Positions 16,078 to 24,252 of a DNA stretch of 50,601 bases are shown piece by piece. The notes below the pieces were generated by a model. That model was not told the DNA's origin and did not search any database. It saw only the letters and a list, made by a program, of their open reading frames with translations. Each line of letters begins with the position of its first letter. The first letter of the stretch is position 1. A program made the position numbers and the translations under genes. The DNA is from Pirellulales bacterium (GTDB taxonomy: Bacteria; Planctomycetota; Planctomycetia; Pirellulales; Lacipirellulaceae): NCBI GenBank assembly GCA_020849945.1, contig JADZFK010000109.1:1-50601 (forward strand), written 5' to 3'.

Positions 16078-16869
16078 TCAATTGCCAAGTTGGCGATTGA
16101 GTTCATCCAACTCACTCCGGAGCGCGGCAGTTGTTGTTTCAAATTCGACCCGAGCGTCCGCAAGTTCTTGTCGTAGATCGTGGATTGTTTCACGTAACGC
16201 CGCAAGCTCTTCGCCGAAACCGCCGGTTGCTTCTTCACACGTTGCTTCGCGATTGGGTGGGGGTGAACCTGCGTAGGTTGGTTCGGGCGCGGGTGCCCCC
16301 GGGGCGTACAGAAATCCCGCTTCGCGTCGGACCTTATCCATTTCCCGGTCGAGATAGAGGGCATGGGTTACCACGCTGCCCCGGCCTGGCGGGGTGAGGT
16401 AGATAATCAAGCCCTTAGCGTGGAGCGAATCGAGGGTTGGTTGAAGTTCGGAAAGGTCTTTGATGGGTTCCATGCGGGCGGCCCGGCCGCGGAGTTCTCC
16501 GACGGTTTGCGTACCGCGCAAGAGCAGCTCGGCCATGACGGCCAGTTCCACTTTATCGACCCCCAGCCATTCGTAGGCCAAGTGCCGATACCGATCGACG
16601 CGGCTGCTGCCCTGCACCTGCGAGATCGCCCCCGCCTTGCGAAGTTGCTCGCACGCATCTTCCACCTGCTCTTCTTCCAACTGCATGAGGGGGGAGCGGT
16701 TGTTTTTTTGGTTGCAACCGGTGCGGAGGGCATTGAGCGAAAGAGGATAGGCGTCCGGCGTGGTCTTTGCTTTTTCGACCAAGACGCCCAGTACGCGCCG
16801 CTCGATCGACTCCAAAGCCCGCCAACGCGGCGAGGCGGGTGCTTCCGGCGATTGCGAATCGGTTGTCAT
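16078..16869 (-). CDS. yceH: DUF480 family protein, YceH-like
   Basis: The start is ATG complementary to 16867-16869; an in-frame ATG at 16881 is an alternative. The product has 263 residues. The N-terminal motif ERRVLGVLVEKAKTTPDAYPLS and NALRTGCNQKNNRSP is characteristic of the family, which forms two winged-helix domains; the second is at about 105-185. A helical C-terminal segment from about 215 (LRETIHDLRQELADARVEFE) is a coiled coil. The family is widespread with unknown function, perhaps DNA binding. Confidence 0.85.
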   Translation of the reverse strand: MTTDSQSPEAPASPRWRALESIERRVLGVLVEKAKTTPDAYPLSLNALRTGCNQKNNRSPLMQLEEEQVEDACEQLRKAGAISQVQGSSRVDRYRHLAYEWLGVDKVELAVMAELLLRGTQTVGELRGRAARMEPIKDLSELQPTLDSLHAKGLIIYLTPPGRGSVVTHALYLDREMDKVRREAGFLYAPGAPAPEPTYAGSPPPNREATCEEATGGFGEELAALRETIHDLRQELADARVEFETTTAALRSELDELNRQLGN

Positions 16870-16953
16870 GGGGTTTACCAAGGGAGCCGAGAACTTTTGG
16901 GAATAAGCACACCGCCTACGGCGATCGACTTCGGGTCCAACTTATTTCGCAGG

Positions 16954-17721
16954 CTACGGGGCGTCGGTGGGCTTCTTGCTGCCGTCATCGAGCGCCCAAG
17001 TGAGCCAACGCGACCGCTCCTCGTTCGGCTGGCGAGCTCGGTGCAGGGTCAACCACACATGGATTGGCTTCGAACGCTCGCTGTTCACCGTGTCGGTTGT
17101 GGCCTGCGACCCCGCCGCTTTCAATTCGTAGTGCTGGCGCACGAACACTTTGGGGAAGGTTTGCGCGTCGTAGCCCTCGGTGGCTACCAGCCGAATCGAA
17201 GCATCCTTCCCCAATGCCACCAGCGCTTTTACGAGCGGCATGGAGGTGAACTTATCGAGCGGACTTTGCTGGGGAGTCGAGCTTTCATGAGGCTCGAGCG
17301 GCGAGGGGCTTCGCGTGGAATCGACCGACAAACGAAAGGCTTCCATCACATCCCCGCTGGTCACAAGGGCGAGCCAACGTTCGCCAAATGCTTGGGCTTG
17401 CGAAGTGCGATCGTGACGGATGACGGCCGCGCGGGCAACCGGTGCGACGAGCATGGCAACCGCAAGGAAGAGCCCGACCGCCGCGGCCCCGCGGCCGGCC
17501 AAGCTGCCTTCGCTCTTGGCGATTTGCCTGAAGGCGAAGAGCGAAACGGCCGCCCCCGCGACGGGAACCACATAAAGCAACACACCGCCAAAACTCAAGG
17601 GCGAGAGGAGGCCCAAGGCCAGCCCGACCACGGCCGAAGCCGAGAGCGACCGGTAAGGCACGGCCTCGGTTGCGTCGTCGTGAAAGACTGGGTCCAGGGT
17701 TGGGATTCGATCCGCCGCCAT
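16954..17721 (-). CDS. DUF4190-like membrane protein
   Basis: The start is taken as the ATG complementary to 17719-17721; an alternative is the ATG at 17784. The product has 255 residues. Two hydrophobic segments are joined by a short loop: VVGLALGLLSPLSFGGVLLY, then VPVAGAAVSLFAFRQIAKSE, and GRGAAAVGLFLAVAMLVAP. This resembles DUF4190 domains. The rest, about 100-255, is predicted to be extracytoplasmic and soluble and includes WLALVTSGDVMEAFRLSVDS. No function is known. It lies near the CvpA-like gene. Confidence 0.6.
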   Translation of the reverse strand: MAADRIPTLDPVFHDDATEAVPYRSLSASAVVGLALGLLSPLSFGGVLLYVVPVAGAAVSLFAFRQIAKSEGSLAGRGAAAVGLFLAVAMLVAPVARAAVIRHDRTSQAQAFGERWLALVTSGDVMEAFRLSVDSTRSPSPLEPHESSTPQQSPLDKFTSMPLVKALVALGKDASIRLVATEGYDAQTFPKVFVRQHYELKAAGSQATTDTVNSERSKPIHVWLTLHRARQPNEERSRWLTWALDDGSKKPTDAP

Positions 17722-17811
17722 TGTGGAAACCGCCGCTCGAGCGTTCTGGGTGCTGGGGAAAAGAAGCCGCCCGCGGAACGGCATCCACCGTGTCGTATTG
17801 CATTGCTAATT

Positions 17812-17881
17812 ATCACCACGGCGGCACGACGGACTCAAGGTCGTATTGTCGTGGTGAATAGGACCTAGCGCTGCAGTACTA
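17812..17881. repeat. CACGAC repeat with CTAGCGCTGCAGTACTAG end motif
   Basis: TTATCACCACGGCGGCACGA and GTATTGTCGTGGTGAATA form an imperfect inverted repeat (about 17812-17860). It is followed at 17863-17881 by CTAGCGCTGCAGTACTAG, one of the palindromic end motifs. The 17785-18078 gap holds only these repeats and the element below. Confidence 0.6.
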
Positions 17882-18000
17882 GGCTTTGTCTCAAAACGGG
17901 CTCAGGTTTGGGTCGCGGTTCGAGCAAGGCCAAGAATCAGCGATCCGCGAACCCTCCCCCAACCTCTCCCTACAAGGGAGGGGAGTTCTGAGACAGACCC
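17882..18000. repeat. 119-bp MITE-like element, best copy
   Basis: GGCTTTGTCTCAAAAC (17882-17897) is nearly the complement of GTTCTGAGACAGACC (to 18000), giving terminal inverted repeats of about 15-19 bases. The interior matches the copy at 7410-7529 (GTTCGAGCAAGGCCAAGAAT, ACCCTCCCCCAACC, AAGGGAGGGGAGTTCTGAG). Confidence 0.75.
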
Positions 18001-18078
18001 TAGCGTACCGCACGATCGCACCAACCGACAAGCCGGTTAGGCATCGGCCTGCAAATGGCCCGAGGGGCCATTGGACTT

Positions 18079-18693
18079 TCACGAACCGCGTTTGACGATA
18101 AAGTCGGGGGTCTCCATGAACTTTGAGCGGTGGTCGGCGTAGATCGTAACGAATTGCCGGGCCGAGAACCGTGTTGTGGACCCGGCCCCCATCGCGCTGG
18201 CATCCGACATCTTCGCGACGAACCGCAACCAAGCGGCGTCGGGCGAGGTGAGCAGCGAGGCCGTATCGACCTCCAAAGCGCTGACGAGCTTTCCGCTGAA
18301 AGCATCTTTCGGCATCGGCGCGACATGCAAGGTGGCCAACGTGAAGGCCCCCAGAACCCAGGCCACCAGCAATCCCACGGTGGGGCCGCCGACCGGATCA
18401 ATCGGGTGCTTGAACCGCATCTTCGTCTTTGAAAGTGCCCCAGTGAGCGCGCGGCAAATCACGATCGTCGCCGAGAACAACGCCCACAACACGGCAAAAT
18501 CCAACCAATAGGTGTGCTGGCCGTCGGTCAGTTCTTGATCCAGATACACGACGATCGGTTGAAAGAACCCGAACGCAACCACACCGCTGAAGAGAACATT
18601 GAACAGAGTAATCGTATTGCTCCACAGGCCCTCGCGAACCGTCATCGCGAGGCCGGCGAAAATTACGATGCCAAAGATGATCCAGTAAACCAT
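18079..18693 (-). CDS. CvpA-like membrane protein
   Basis: The product has 204 residues. Hydrophobic segments occur at about 3-20 (YWIIFGIVIFAGLAMT), 30-50, 68-85 and 104-120. The arrangement of four helices with GLWSNTITLFNVLFSGVVAF and DPVGGPTVGLLVAWVLGAFT is that of the colicin V production protein family. Members are inner-membrane proteins with a poorly known role in envelope and biofilm. It follows the GspE-like gene on the same strand by 100 bases of GGATTGG repeats. Confidence 0.7.
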   Translation of the reverse strand: MVYWIIFGIVIFAGLAMTVREGLWSNTITLFNVLFSGVVAFGFFQPIVVYLDQELTDGQHTYWLDFAVLWALFSATIVICRALTGALSKTKMRFKHPIDPVGGPTVGLLVAWVLGAFTLATLHVAPMPKDAFSGKLVSALEVDTASLLTSPDAAWLRFVAKMSDASAMGAGSTTRFSARQFVTIYADHRSKFMETPDFIVKRGS

Positions 18694-18719
18694 GAGATGA
18701 ACTGAGGGGTGAGGGGGAT

Positions 18720-18763
18720 TTTGGATTGCTGATTGCGGATTGGGGATTGGGGATTGGGGCGGA
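18720..18763. repeat. GGATTGG/GGATTGC direct repeats
   Basis: GATTGCGGATTGGGGATTGG with further units forms a short tandem of the heptad GGATTGG or GGATTGC. Similar text (GAATTGCGGATTGCAGG) is present at about 22979-22997. Confidence 0.6.
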
Positions 18764-18792
18764 GTGGCGGGGGGGTGGGTGATGATGGACGG

Positions 18793-20718
18793 CTATTCTT
18801 TCAGGATGCGTTGCAGCTCGGCGAGGGAGGTGACTCCCTTGGCGACGAGGAGAAGACCTTCTTCTTGGAACGGGCGCATGCCGGCGAGCCGGGCGGCCTT
18901 GGTTAGCAAGTCGAGCTTGGGCTGTTTGATGAGGACCTCGCGCACTTTGTCGTCGACGACCAACAACTCGAACAAACCCGTTCGCCCCAAGAAACCGATC
19001 CCGCCGCATTCCTTGCAGGGCTTCTCGATCTCCTCCGCTTTCGGCACGCGATAGAGTGCTTCGATCTTTCCCTGCGGTATGCCGAGCTTCTTCAGCAGGT
19101 CGGGCGTTGGGGCGTAGGCCACTTTGCAGGCATCGCACAACTTGCGGATCAGGCGGGTGCAAAGGACGGCCGTCACGACGGAGGCAAAATCCTTGTGCGG
19201 CACTTTGAGTTGCAGCAATCGCAGCAGGGCCTCGGGGGCGCTCTTTGCATGAACGGCGGTGACGACCAACCGCTCGTCATCACGGGCTTCGTTGATGAGC
19301 AGTTTGGAGGCCTCGGGGTCGCTGAAGTCGCGTAACACGTAGGCGTTCGGGTACTTGCGAATCAGCCCCGGCAATACCTTGGAGGGCAGTTCCCCCTTCG
19401 TGGCATCGTACGTGGTCACTTCGACATTCTCCAACTCTCGCTCGCGGTGATGCACTTCCTCGATCGCGACAAAATCGCGCATCAGGCGATCGGTTTCCAT
19501 CAGCGAGACGTCGGTCATCGTGGTGAGCCCGCCTTCGGGCATCCCCGCGAAGATCACCAGGCCCTTCGGCGTCTCCATGACATCGGCCCACTGTTCGATC
19601 ATCTTTGGCCGCATGCCCAAGTCGGCATAATGCTGGAACGCGCGCTGGTAACCGCCGAGCAACTGAAGCACGACGCGTTCACCCGTCGGCACGCCTTGGG
19701 TGGAAAGCGAGCAAATGTAGGAATGATCCTTGTACTTGGCCGCGAACCGGCTTTCTTGCTTCTTGCGGCGTTCACTGGCGTTGAGATTCGCAAGCGTTTT
19801 CATGACGGCCAGCATTACGTCGCCCGACTCGCGGTCGCGAGCATCGCCGTTGTGCCAGACGCCGTCGATGTGCTGCCGCGAAACGACGGATTGCTGCGTG
19901 TAATCAAAGATGCACTTGTCGCTCCGGCGATCCGCCATATCGGCGATCACTTCTTTCACGAGCAAGTAGCCGGGCGATTGCCGGGCGGTGATGAGGTTCG
20001 CCTGATTATCGCGATCCTGTTCGGCGGCCACGGCCATGAGATCGACCGGCGCGCCCTTCTCATACTCGGCCTTTCGCTCGTGCTCCATTTTGATGCCAAC
20101 TTTGTTGGCGAGCATGGCGATTTCGTAGCGGAACCAATCGGAGGTGAATACCTTTTCGTGCAATTGGACCGATTTGTTATGCTTCACCACATACGGGACA
20201 AAGGTCGCCAGATACTCGACGAGCAACAAGATCAACGCCACCCAAAACATGGCTACACCCACCACGATTGGAAACACCACGAGCAGGATCATGGCCAGCA
20301 CCGGGAAGAACACGATCGGATTCCACGTCCCGTACCCCAGGTTGAATATCTGCGTATCGCGGTTCACCCAGTCGGCCGAGAGTACCCAAACGAGAAACAA
20401 CAACCAGATCGGCAGCAGCTTGCCCCAAAACATATAGGGCCAGTGCGAGCGCGGAATCGAGTGCTTGTCGTTCCATTTGTCGCTCGTGCTTGTGGCGGGC
20501 TTGGGAGCGGGGGCGCTCTTTGCCTCTTCGGCCGGCGCGCTTTCTTCGCCGGCCTTTGCCGGCTCGGCGCTCGGGGGTATCTCCGCTGGCGGGGCTGCCG
20601 GAGCATCCGTTGGCGCAGCGGCCGGTGCTGCCGGGTCCTGCGCAAACACGGGAATAACCGCGGGCCGCGCCAACCAAGCGCACGACACCAACATCAAGAT
20701 TGCCAATCTCTGCCGCAT
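18793..20718 (-). CDS. Membrane-anchored, degenerate GspE/PilB-family ATPase relative
   Basis: The product has 641 residues. Residues 1-26 look like a signal peptide; 27-80 are rich in Pro, Ala and Glu; transmembrane segments are at about 101-116 and 133-172. From about 240 the chain follows the type II secretion/type IV pilus ATPase layout. The Walker A position reads GLVIFAGMPEGGLTT (386-400), with no GKS/T, and the Walker B glutamate is missing (AYVLRDFSDPEA, 459-470). The His-box His490 in VVTAVHAKSAPEALLRL is kept. The C-terminal zinc Cys pairs (528 and 531, 568 and 571) and GRTGLFELLVVDD are also kept. It overlaps the PilT-like stop codon (ATGA), so it is translated with it. It is probably not an ATPase but a structural or regulatory partner. 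Confidence 0.8.
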   Translation of the reverse strand: MRQRLAILMLVSCAWLARPAVIPVFAQDPAAPAAAPTDAPAAPPAEIPPSAEPAKAGEESAPAEEAKSAPAPKPATSTSDKWNDKHSIPRSHWPYMFWGKLLPIWLLFLVWVLSADWVNRDTQIFNLGYGTWNPIVFFPVLAMILLVVFPIVVGVAMFWVALILLLVEYLATFVPYVVKHNKSVQLHEKVFTSDWFRYEIAMLANKVGIKMEHERKAEYEKGAPVDLMAVAAEQDRDNQANLITARQSPGYLLVKEVIADMADRRSDKCIFDYTQQSVVSRQHIDGVWHNGDARDRESGDVMLAVMKTLANLNASERRKKQESRFAAKYKDHSYICSLSTQGVPTGERVVLQLLGGYQRAFQHYADLGMRPKMIEQWADVMETPKGLVIFAGMPEGGLTTMTDVSLMETDRLMRDFVAIEEVHHRERELENVEVTTYDATKGELPSKVLPGLIRKYPNAYVLRDFSDPEASKLLINEARDDERLVVTAVHAKSAPEALLRLLQLKVPHKDFASVVTAVLCTRLIRKLCDACKVAYAPTPDLLKKLGIPQGKIEALYRVPKAEEIEKPCKECGGIGFLGRTGLFELLVVDDKVREVLIKQPKLDLLTKAARLAGMRPFQEEGLLLVAKGVTSLAELQRILKE

Positions 20719-21863
20719 CAGATAATCCCAGGATCCTTAACTTCAATGCCCTTGAGGGCCATTTTTAGTGCCTCGCGGTTCGGGGCCACTTCCATTGCCA
20801 CCTCGCGATCGATCAGTTCATCATCCACCAACTGCTTCAGGCTCATGGTGAAATCCTGCATGCCATCGAGCTTGCCAATGCGGATGATGTCAGGCAGTTT
20901 TTCGTCGTTCTCTTCCAAGATCGCCTTCTGCACGTTCGTGTTGAAGATCATGATCTCGCAGGTGGGCACGCGGCCCACGCCCGGCTTGATGCTCTTGAGC
21001 AGCTTCTGAGCGACGATGCCCTTCATGTTAAACGCGATCGCGCTGCGGAGCGCCGAGTGCATGTCGGAAGGGAAGAGGTCCAGGATACGGCCGATTGTGG
21101 TGGCCGCGCTCGAAGCGTGGATCGTGCCGAACACCAGGTGGCCCGTTTCGGCCGCGTGGATGGCAGTCATGAACGTTTCTTTGTCGCGCATTTCGCCGAC
21201 GAGCATGACGTCGGGGTCTTCGCGCACGGCGTGCTTCATGCCGATTTCAAAGTTGACGACATCCAGGCCGATCTCGCGCTGGTTGATGAGGCACTTGTCC
21301 TCGGTGAACACGAATTCAATCGGGTCTTCGAGCGTAAGAATGTGTTTGCGATAGGAGTGGTTGATCAGGTTGAGCATCGAGGCGATCGTGGTGCTCTTGC
21401 CCGAACCCGTGACGCCCGCCAGCAACACCATGCCTTGATCGAAATGGCATAACCTTTCGATCGTGGTGGGAAGATACAAACCTTTGAAGTCGGGCACGAA
21501 GCTGTTCACGCGGCGCGCCACCAGCCCCACGTGCCCAAGTTGTTGCAGCAAGTTCACGCGGAACCGCCAGAGGGTGCCTTCCACGTCTAGCGTGTGGGCG
21601 AAGTCGGCACCGCCGTCCTTTTCAAAGATCTTGCGATTCCGCTCGTTCATCAGCGGGAAGGTTAGCCGCACCATTTCTTCGTCGGAAATAGGCTCGCGAT
21701 TCATCGGCCGCAGCGTGCCGTCCACCCGAATCATCGGCGGCTTATCCACCTTCAAGTGCAAGTCGCTCCCCTTGAGCTTGACACAAGCGCGAAACAACTT
21801 ATCCACCTCAAGATCAACCTTGGGGTGAATGAAGCTACTTTTAAATGCGTCGTCTTTGGCCAT
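20718..21863 (-). CDS. pilT: PilT/PilU-like twitching motility ATPase
   Basis: The product has 381 residues. Motifs are intact: Walker A GVTGSGKST (150-158), the Asp box with LTLEDPIEFVF (177-186), Walker B DVMLVGEMRD (218-227) and His box GHLVFGTIHAS (241-251). An N-terminal domain has GSDLHLKVDKPPMIRVDG, as in PilT. PilT retracts type IV pili by hexamer rotation. The stop codon overlaps the start of the degenerate ATPase gene by one base (ATGA), a sign of coupled synthesis. No pilin, PilB or PilC gene is near, so the actual machine is elsewhere or altered. Confidence 0.9.
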   Translation of the reverse strand: MAKDDAFKSSFIHPKVDLEVDKLFRACVKLKGSDLHLKVDKPPMIRVDGTLRPMNREPISDEEMVRLTFPLMNERNRKIFEKDGGADFAHTLDVEGTLWRFRVNLLQQLGHVGLVARRVNSFVPDFKGLYLPTTIERLCHFDQGMVLLAGVTGSGKSTTIASMLNLINHSYRKHILTLEDPIEFVFTEDKCLINQREIGLDVVNFEIGMKHAVREDPDVMLVGEMRDKETFMTAIHAAETGHLVFGTIHASSAATTIGRILDLFPSDMHSALRSAIAFNMKGIVAQKLLKSIKPGVGRVPTCEIMIFNTNVQKAILEENDEKLPDIIRIGKLDGMQDFTMSLKQLVDDELIDREVAMEVAPNREALKMALKGIEVKDPGII

Positions 21864-21867
21864 GGGG

Positions 21868-21936
21868 TTGGTCGTTGGTCGTTAGTCGTTAGTCGTTAGT
21901 CGTTGGTCGTTAGTCGTTAGTCGTTGGTCGTTGGTT
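21868..21936. repeat. GTTGGTCGTTAGTC short-repeat array
   Basis: About 70 bases alternate GTTGGTC and GTTAGTC units directly upstream of the PilT-like gene. A reverse-complement fragment (AACGACTACCGACTA) lies at 21999-22015. The family is shared with 175-265 and 14058-14080. Confidence 0.7.
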
Positions 21937-22012
21937 AGCTGATTAGACGAAGCTCATCTACTCTCTTACCGCAACGCCCTTTCCAGGACTTCTTCCTCCT
22001 AACGACTACCGA

Positions 22013-22780
22013 CTATTCTCTCACTGCGATACCATGCTCGGCCATGACTTGTTTTGTTTCGGCGATTGTGTACTCTCCGAAGTGGAAGATGCTGGCCGCC
22101 AGGGCTGCGTCGGCTTTACCTATTGTAATTGCTTCGGCGAGGTGTGTGGGATTTCCGGCCCCGCCGCTGGCGACCACGGGGATTCCGACGGCTTGGCTCA
22201 CGGCAGCCGTAATTTCCAGGTCGTAGCCGTCTTTGGTGCCGTCGCAATCCATGCAGGTGAGGACGATTTCCCCGGCCCCTAACCGCTCGATTTCCCGAGC
22301 CCAGGGCACCGCCAGCAGGCCGGTGGGGAGGCGGCCGCCATTGATATGGACCTCCCAAACCTCACAGCCATTGCGTACCACCCGCTTTGGGTCGATATTC
22401 GCCACGATGCACTGGCTGCCAAACCGCCGGGCGGCCTCGTACACAAACTGCGGATTCTTGACGGCGGCCGAGTTGATCGAAACCTTGTCGCAGCCTGCCA
22501 AGAGTAGTTGGCGGATGTCGTCGAGCGTTCGGATGCCGCCCCCCACCGTCAGCGGCATGAATACCTGCTCGGCCGTCCGCCGCACGACATCGAGCATGAT
22601 ATCGCGGCCTTCGTGACTGGCGGTGATGTCCAAGAATACCAGTTCATCGGCTCCCTCGCGCTCGTAGCGGGCGGCGACCTCGACCGGGTCGCCGGCATCG
22701 CGCAAGTTGACGAAATTGGTCCCCTTCACCACGCGCCCGCGGTCCACATCCAAACACGGAATCACACGCTTGGCGAGCAT
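22013..22780 (-). CDS. hisF: Imidazole glycerol phosphate synthase subunit HisF
   Basis: The start is the ATG complementary to 22778-22780, giving [15 protein letters not shown]; the frame continues upstream without homology. The product has 255 residues, the family's usual size. It is a beta/alpha barrel with the catalytic aspartates in IPCLDVD (Asp11) and IVANIDPKR (about Asp130). Phosphate-binding loops (VGGGIRT, ASGGAGN) are present. It makes imidazole glycerol phosphate and AICAR in histidine synthesis with HisH. The [13 protein letters not shown] segment has Cys where many homologues have Arg. No other his genes are in the window, so it is a scattered his locus. Confidence 0.95.
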   Translation of the reverse strand: MLAKRVIPCLDVDRGRVVKGTNFVNLRDAGDPVEVAARYEREGADELVFLDITASHEGRDIMLDVVRRTAEQVFMPLTVGGGIRTLDDIRQLLLAGCDKVSINSAAVKNPQFVYEAARRFGSQCIVANIDPKRVVRNGCEVWEVHINGGRLPTGLLAVPWAREIERLGAGEIVLTCMDCDGTKDGYDLEITAAVSQAVGIPVVASGGAGNPTHLAEAITIGKADAALAASIFHFGEYTIAETKQVMAEHGIAVRE

Positions 22781-22888
22781 CGATACGAGGTGCCATCGGG
22801 CACCGAAACTGGGAGCAAGAAGTCGGACAACGACAAAGCCCAAACTTTTCAGTGTAGGTGGGAGTCTTTAGCCGGTCAATCGCTCCGG

Positions 22889-22925
22889 AAAAGGCTCCGG
22901 AAAAGGGGTCGGAACTCTTTTTCAG
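22889..22925. repeat. GGCTCCGGAAAAGGGGTC-type dispersed repeat
   Basis: GCTCCGGAAAAGGCTCCGG is followed by AAAAGGGGTCGGAACTCTTT. It is related in style to the elements at 5757-5812 and 9887-9905. The 22781-23292 gap contains this, the GCCGCCGCTAACTTGAATT repeat, a possible promoter and no gene. Confidence 0.5.
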
Positions 22926-23022
22926 CCAACCAACCCGCGATGGCGGGTGCCGACCACGGCAGCGGTAAGTACGGATGTTGAATTGCGGATTGCAGGAAAA
23001 AGTGGCGAAGATAATCGGTTCA

Positions 23023-23060
23023 AACGGCGGCTACGAGGCCGCCGCTAACTTGAATTAGCA
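23023..23060. repeat. GGCCGCCGCTAACTTGAAT dispersed hairpin repeat
   Basis: CGGCGGCTACGAGGCCGCCG forms a hairpin and is followed by CTAACTTGAATTAGC. The complement ATTCAAGTTAGCGGCGGCC is found at 40491-40527, so at least 19 bases are shared in inverted orientation. Confidence 0.6.
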
Positions 23061-23192
23061 ACTGTCCACAGGCTCTCCGCGAGGGGAGTACTTCTTTTTC
23101 CCGAAACGGCCCCATTGCCGGGACTTGGACTGGCTGGCCTTCGATGGTGGGAATCGTTACGATTCAGGGAGCGGGCCACTTGAAGGTGGGTT

Positions 23193-23220
23193 TTGGCAAG
23201 TCGAACAAAATCGTTAGGAT
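23193..23220 (+). promoter_or_regulatory. Candidate sigma70 promoter for the thiS-thiG unit
   Basis: TTGGCA (23193-23198) and TAGGAT (23215-23220) are 16 bases apart. This is 73 bases before the first gene of the unit, which also has AGGAGGT at 23278-23284. The match is moderate. Confidence 0.35.
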
Positions 23221-23292
23221 GGTCTCTTCCCAGGGGGTCTTACCCGGGGGCGAGGGGGGCTTTTTGCTCGCACGATCAGGAGGTATGGGAAC

Positions 23293-23844
23293 ATGAATGA
23301 GATGTTTCGAACTCGGGCAGCCTACGTGGCCATGGGCGCTGTGTTGGGCTTGGTGATCGGCTTGAACTTGGAGGGGCTTTGGCCCACAACGCCCCTGCAC
23401 GCATCGGCCACGCACGGAATCGATAAGTTTGCAATCGCCACGGGGGCGGTCGATGCGGGGGTCGAGGCGCTGTACTTTCTTGATTTCCTAACGGGCGACA
23501 TGCGGGCGGCCGTGATCAACCCGAAGACCGGCAAGTTCAACGCGTTCTTTACACGGAACATCGCGGCCGATTTTTCGGGTGCCGGCAGAACCTCGGGCTA
23601 CCTGATGGTAACAGGCGGCGCGAACATGCCTCGTGGGTCGAACAGTTTTCAGTTTGCCGATAGCATTGTTTACGTGGCCGAGGCCAGCACGGGCCAAGTA
23701 GCGGCGTACACGATTCCGTGGAACTCGAGCCTCCAGGCGGCAGGCAAGCCGCAGTATGGCGAATTCCAACCGCTCGACGTTCAACCATTCCGCACGGCCT
23801 TCGTGCGCGACGAGCCGAACCCGCCGAACGAAAAGAGCAAGTGA
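23293..23844 (+). CDS. Conserved-looking planctomycete hypothetical protein with one N-terminal membrane segment
   Basis: ATG 23293 follows AGGAGGT (spacing 8). The product has 183 residues. A single hydrophobic segment, [20 protein letters not shown] (residues 9-28), anchors or exports it. The rest shows [20 protein letters not shown], then [20 protein letters not shown], and ends in a polar tail. No enzyme motif is seen. It is the first gene of a three-gene unit with thiS (eight bases downstream) and thiG, so it may be cotranscribed with thiamine genes although its own function is unknown. Confidence 0.65.
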   Translation: MNEMFRTRAAYVAMGAVLGLVIGLNLEGLWPTTPLHASATHGIDKFAIATGAVDAGVEALYFLDFLTGDMRAAVINPKTGKFNAFFTRNIAADFSGAGRTSGYLMVTGGANMPRGSNSFQFADSIVYVAEASTGQVAAYTIPWNSSLQAAGKPQYGEFQPLDVQPFRTAFVRDEPNPPNEKSK

Positions 23845-23852
23845 TTACGAGC

Positions 23853-24053
23853 ATGATGATACAAGTGAATGGCCAGCCGCGCGAAATTGCCCGTGGGGCT
23901 TCGGTATCGCAGTTGCTGGCCGAGCTGGGGGTAACGCAACCGCATGTGGCGGTCGAGTTGAACCTGGAGGTCGTCCCCCGCGCGCGGCACGGCGCCACCG
24001 TGCTCCATGAAGGCGATAAGCTGGAAGTCGTCACGCTCGTTGGTGGGGGGTGA
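23853..24053 (+). CDS. thiS: Sulfur carrier protein ThiS
   Basis: The start is ATG 23853 (or the adjacent ATG 23856). The product has 66 residues. It is a small ubiquitin-like fold: [12 protein letters not shown], then [20 protein letters not shown], then [15 protein letters not shown], which ends with the required C-terminal Gly-Gly (here three Gly). The terminal carboxylate is adenylated and then converted to a thiocarboxylate that donates sulfur to the thiazole. It lies eight bases after the hypothetical membrane protein gene and is separated from thiG by a repeat block of about 200 bases. Confidence 0.9.
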   Translation: MMIQVNGQPREIARGASVSQLLAELGVTQPHVAVELNLEVVPRARHGATVLHEGDKLEVVTLVGGG

Positions 24054-24082
24054 CTCGATCATCACGACATACCAATTTGTTG

Positions 24083-24232
24083 TCACCACAAAGACACAAA
24101 GGACACAAAGAAGCTGGAATCGGAAAATGAGAAATGAATCATAATAGTTGTTAGTTGCCGAAATCATCGCGATCTTCAATTTGCAATTTGTACTTTCGGC
24201 TTCTTCGTGTCCTTGGTGTCTTCGTGGTTCAC
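24083..24232. repeat. Inverted CCACAAAGACACAAAGG repeat pair between thiS and thiG
   Basis: CACCACAAAGACACAAAGG (about 24083-24101) and its relative on the other strand (CTTCTTCGTGTCCTTGG, TCTTCGTGGTTCAC, about 24199-24232) face each other. Such CCACGAAG-type runs recur at 10110-10160, 41589-41615, 45691-45890 and 49302-49479. They interrupt an otherwise compact operon. Confidence 0.7.
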
Positions 24233-24252
24233 CCTATTTCTTAATTGGAAAG

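Noticed and set aside
16363..17868. 501-codon plus-strand frame across YceH and the DUF4190-like gene
   Set aside because: It covers two different minus-strand genes and a repeat, and has no own motif.
19447..21009. Long plus-strand frame opposite the GspE-like and PilT-like genes
   Set aside because: It is the antisense reading of two clearly recognisable minus-strand genes; its own sequence is rich in His, Arg and Gly with no domain.
23845..24252. A TPP riboswitch for the thiamine genes
   Set aside because: No CTGAGA/ACYTGA-type core was found before 23293, thiS or thiG; the gap holds dispersed repeats.
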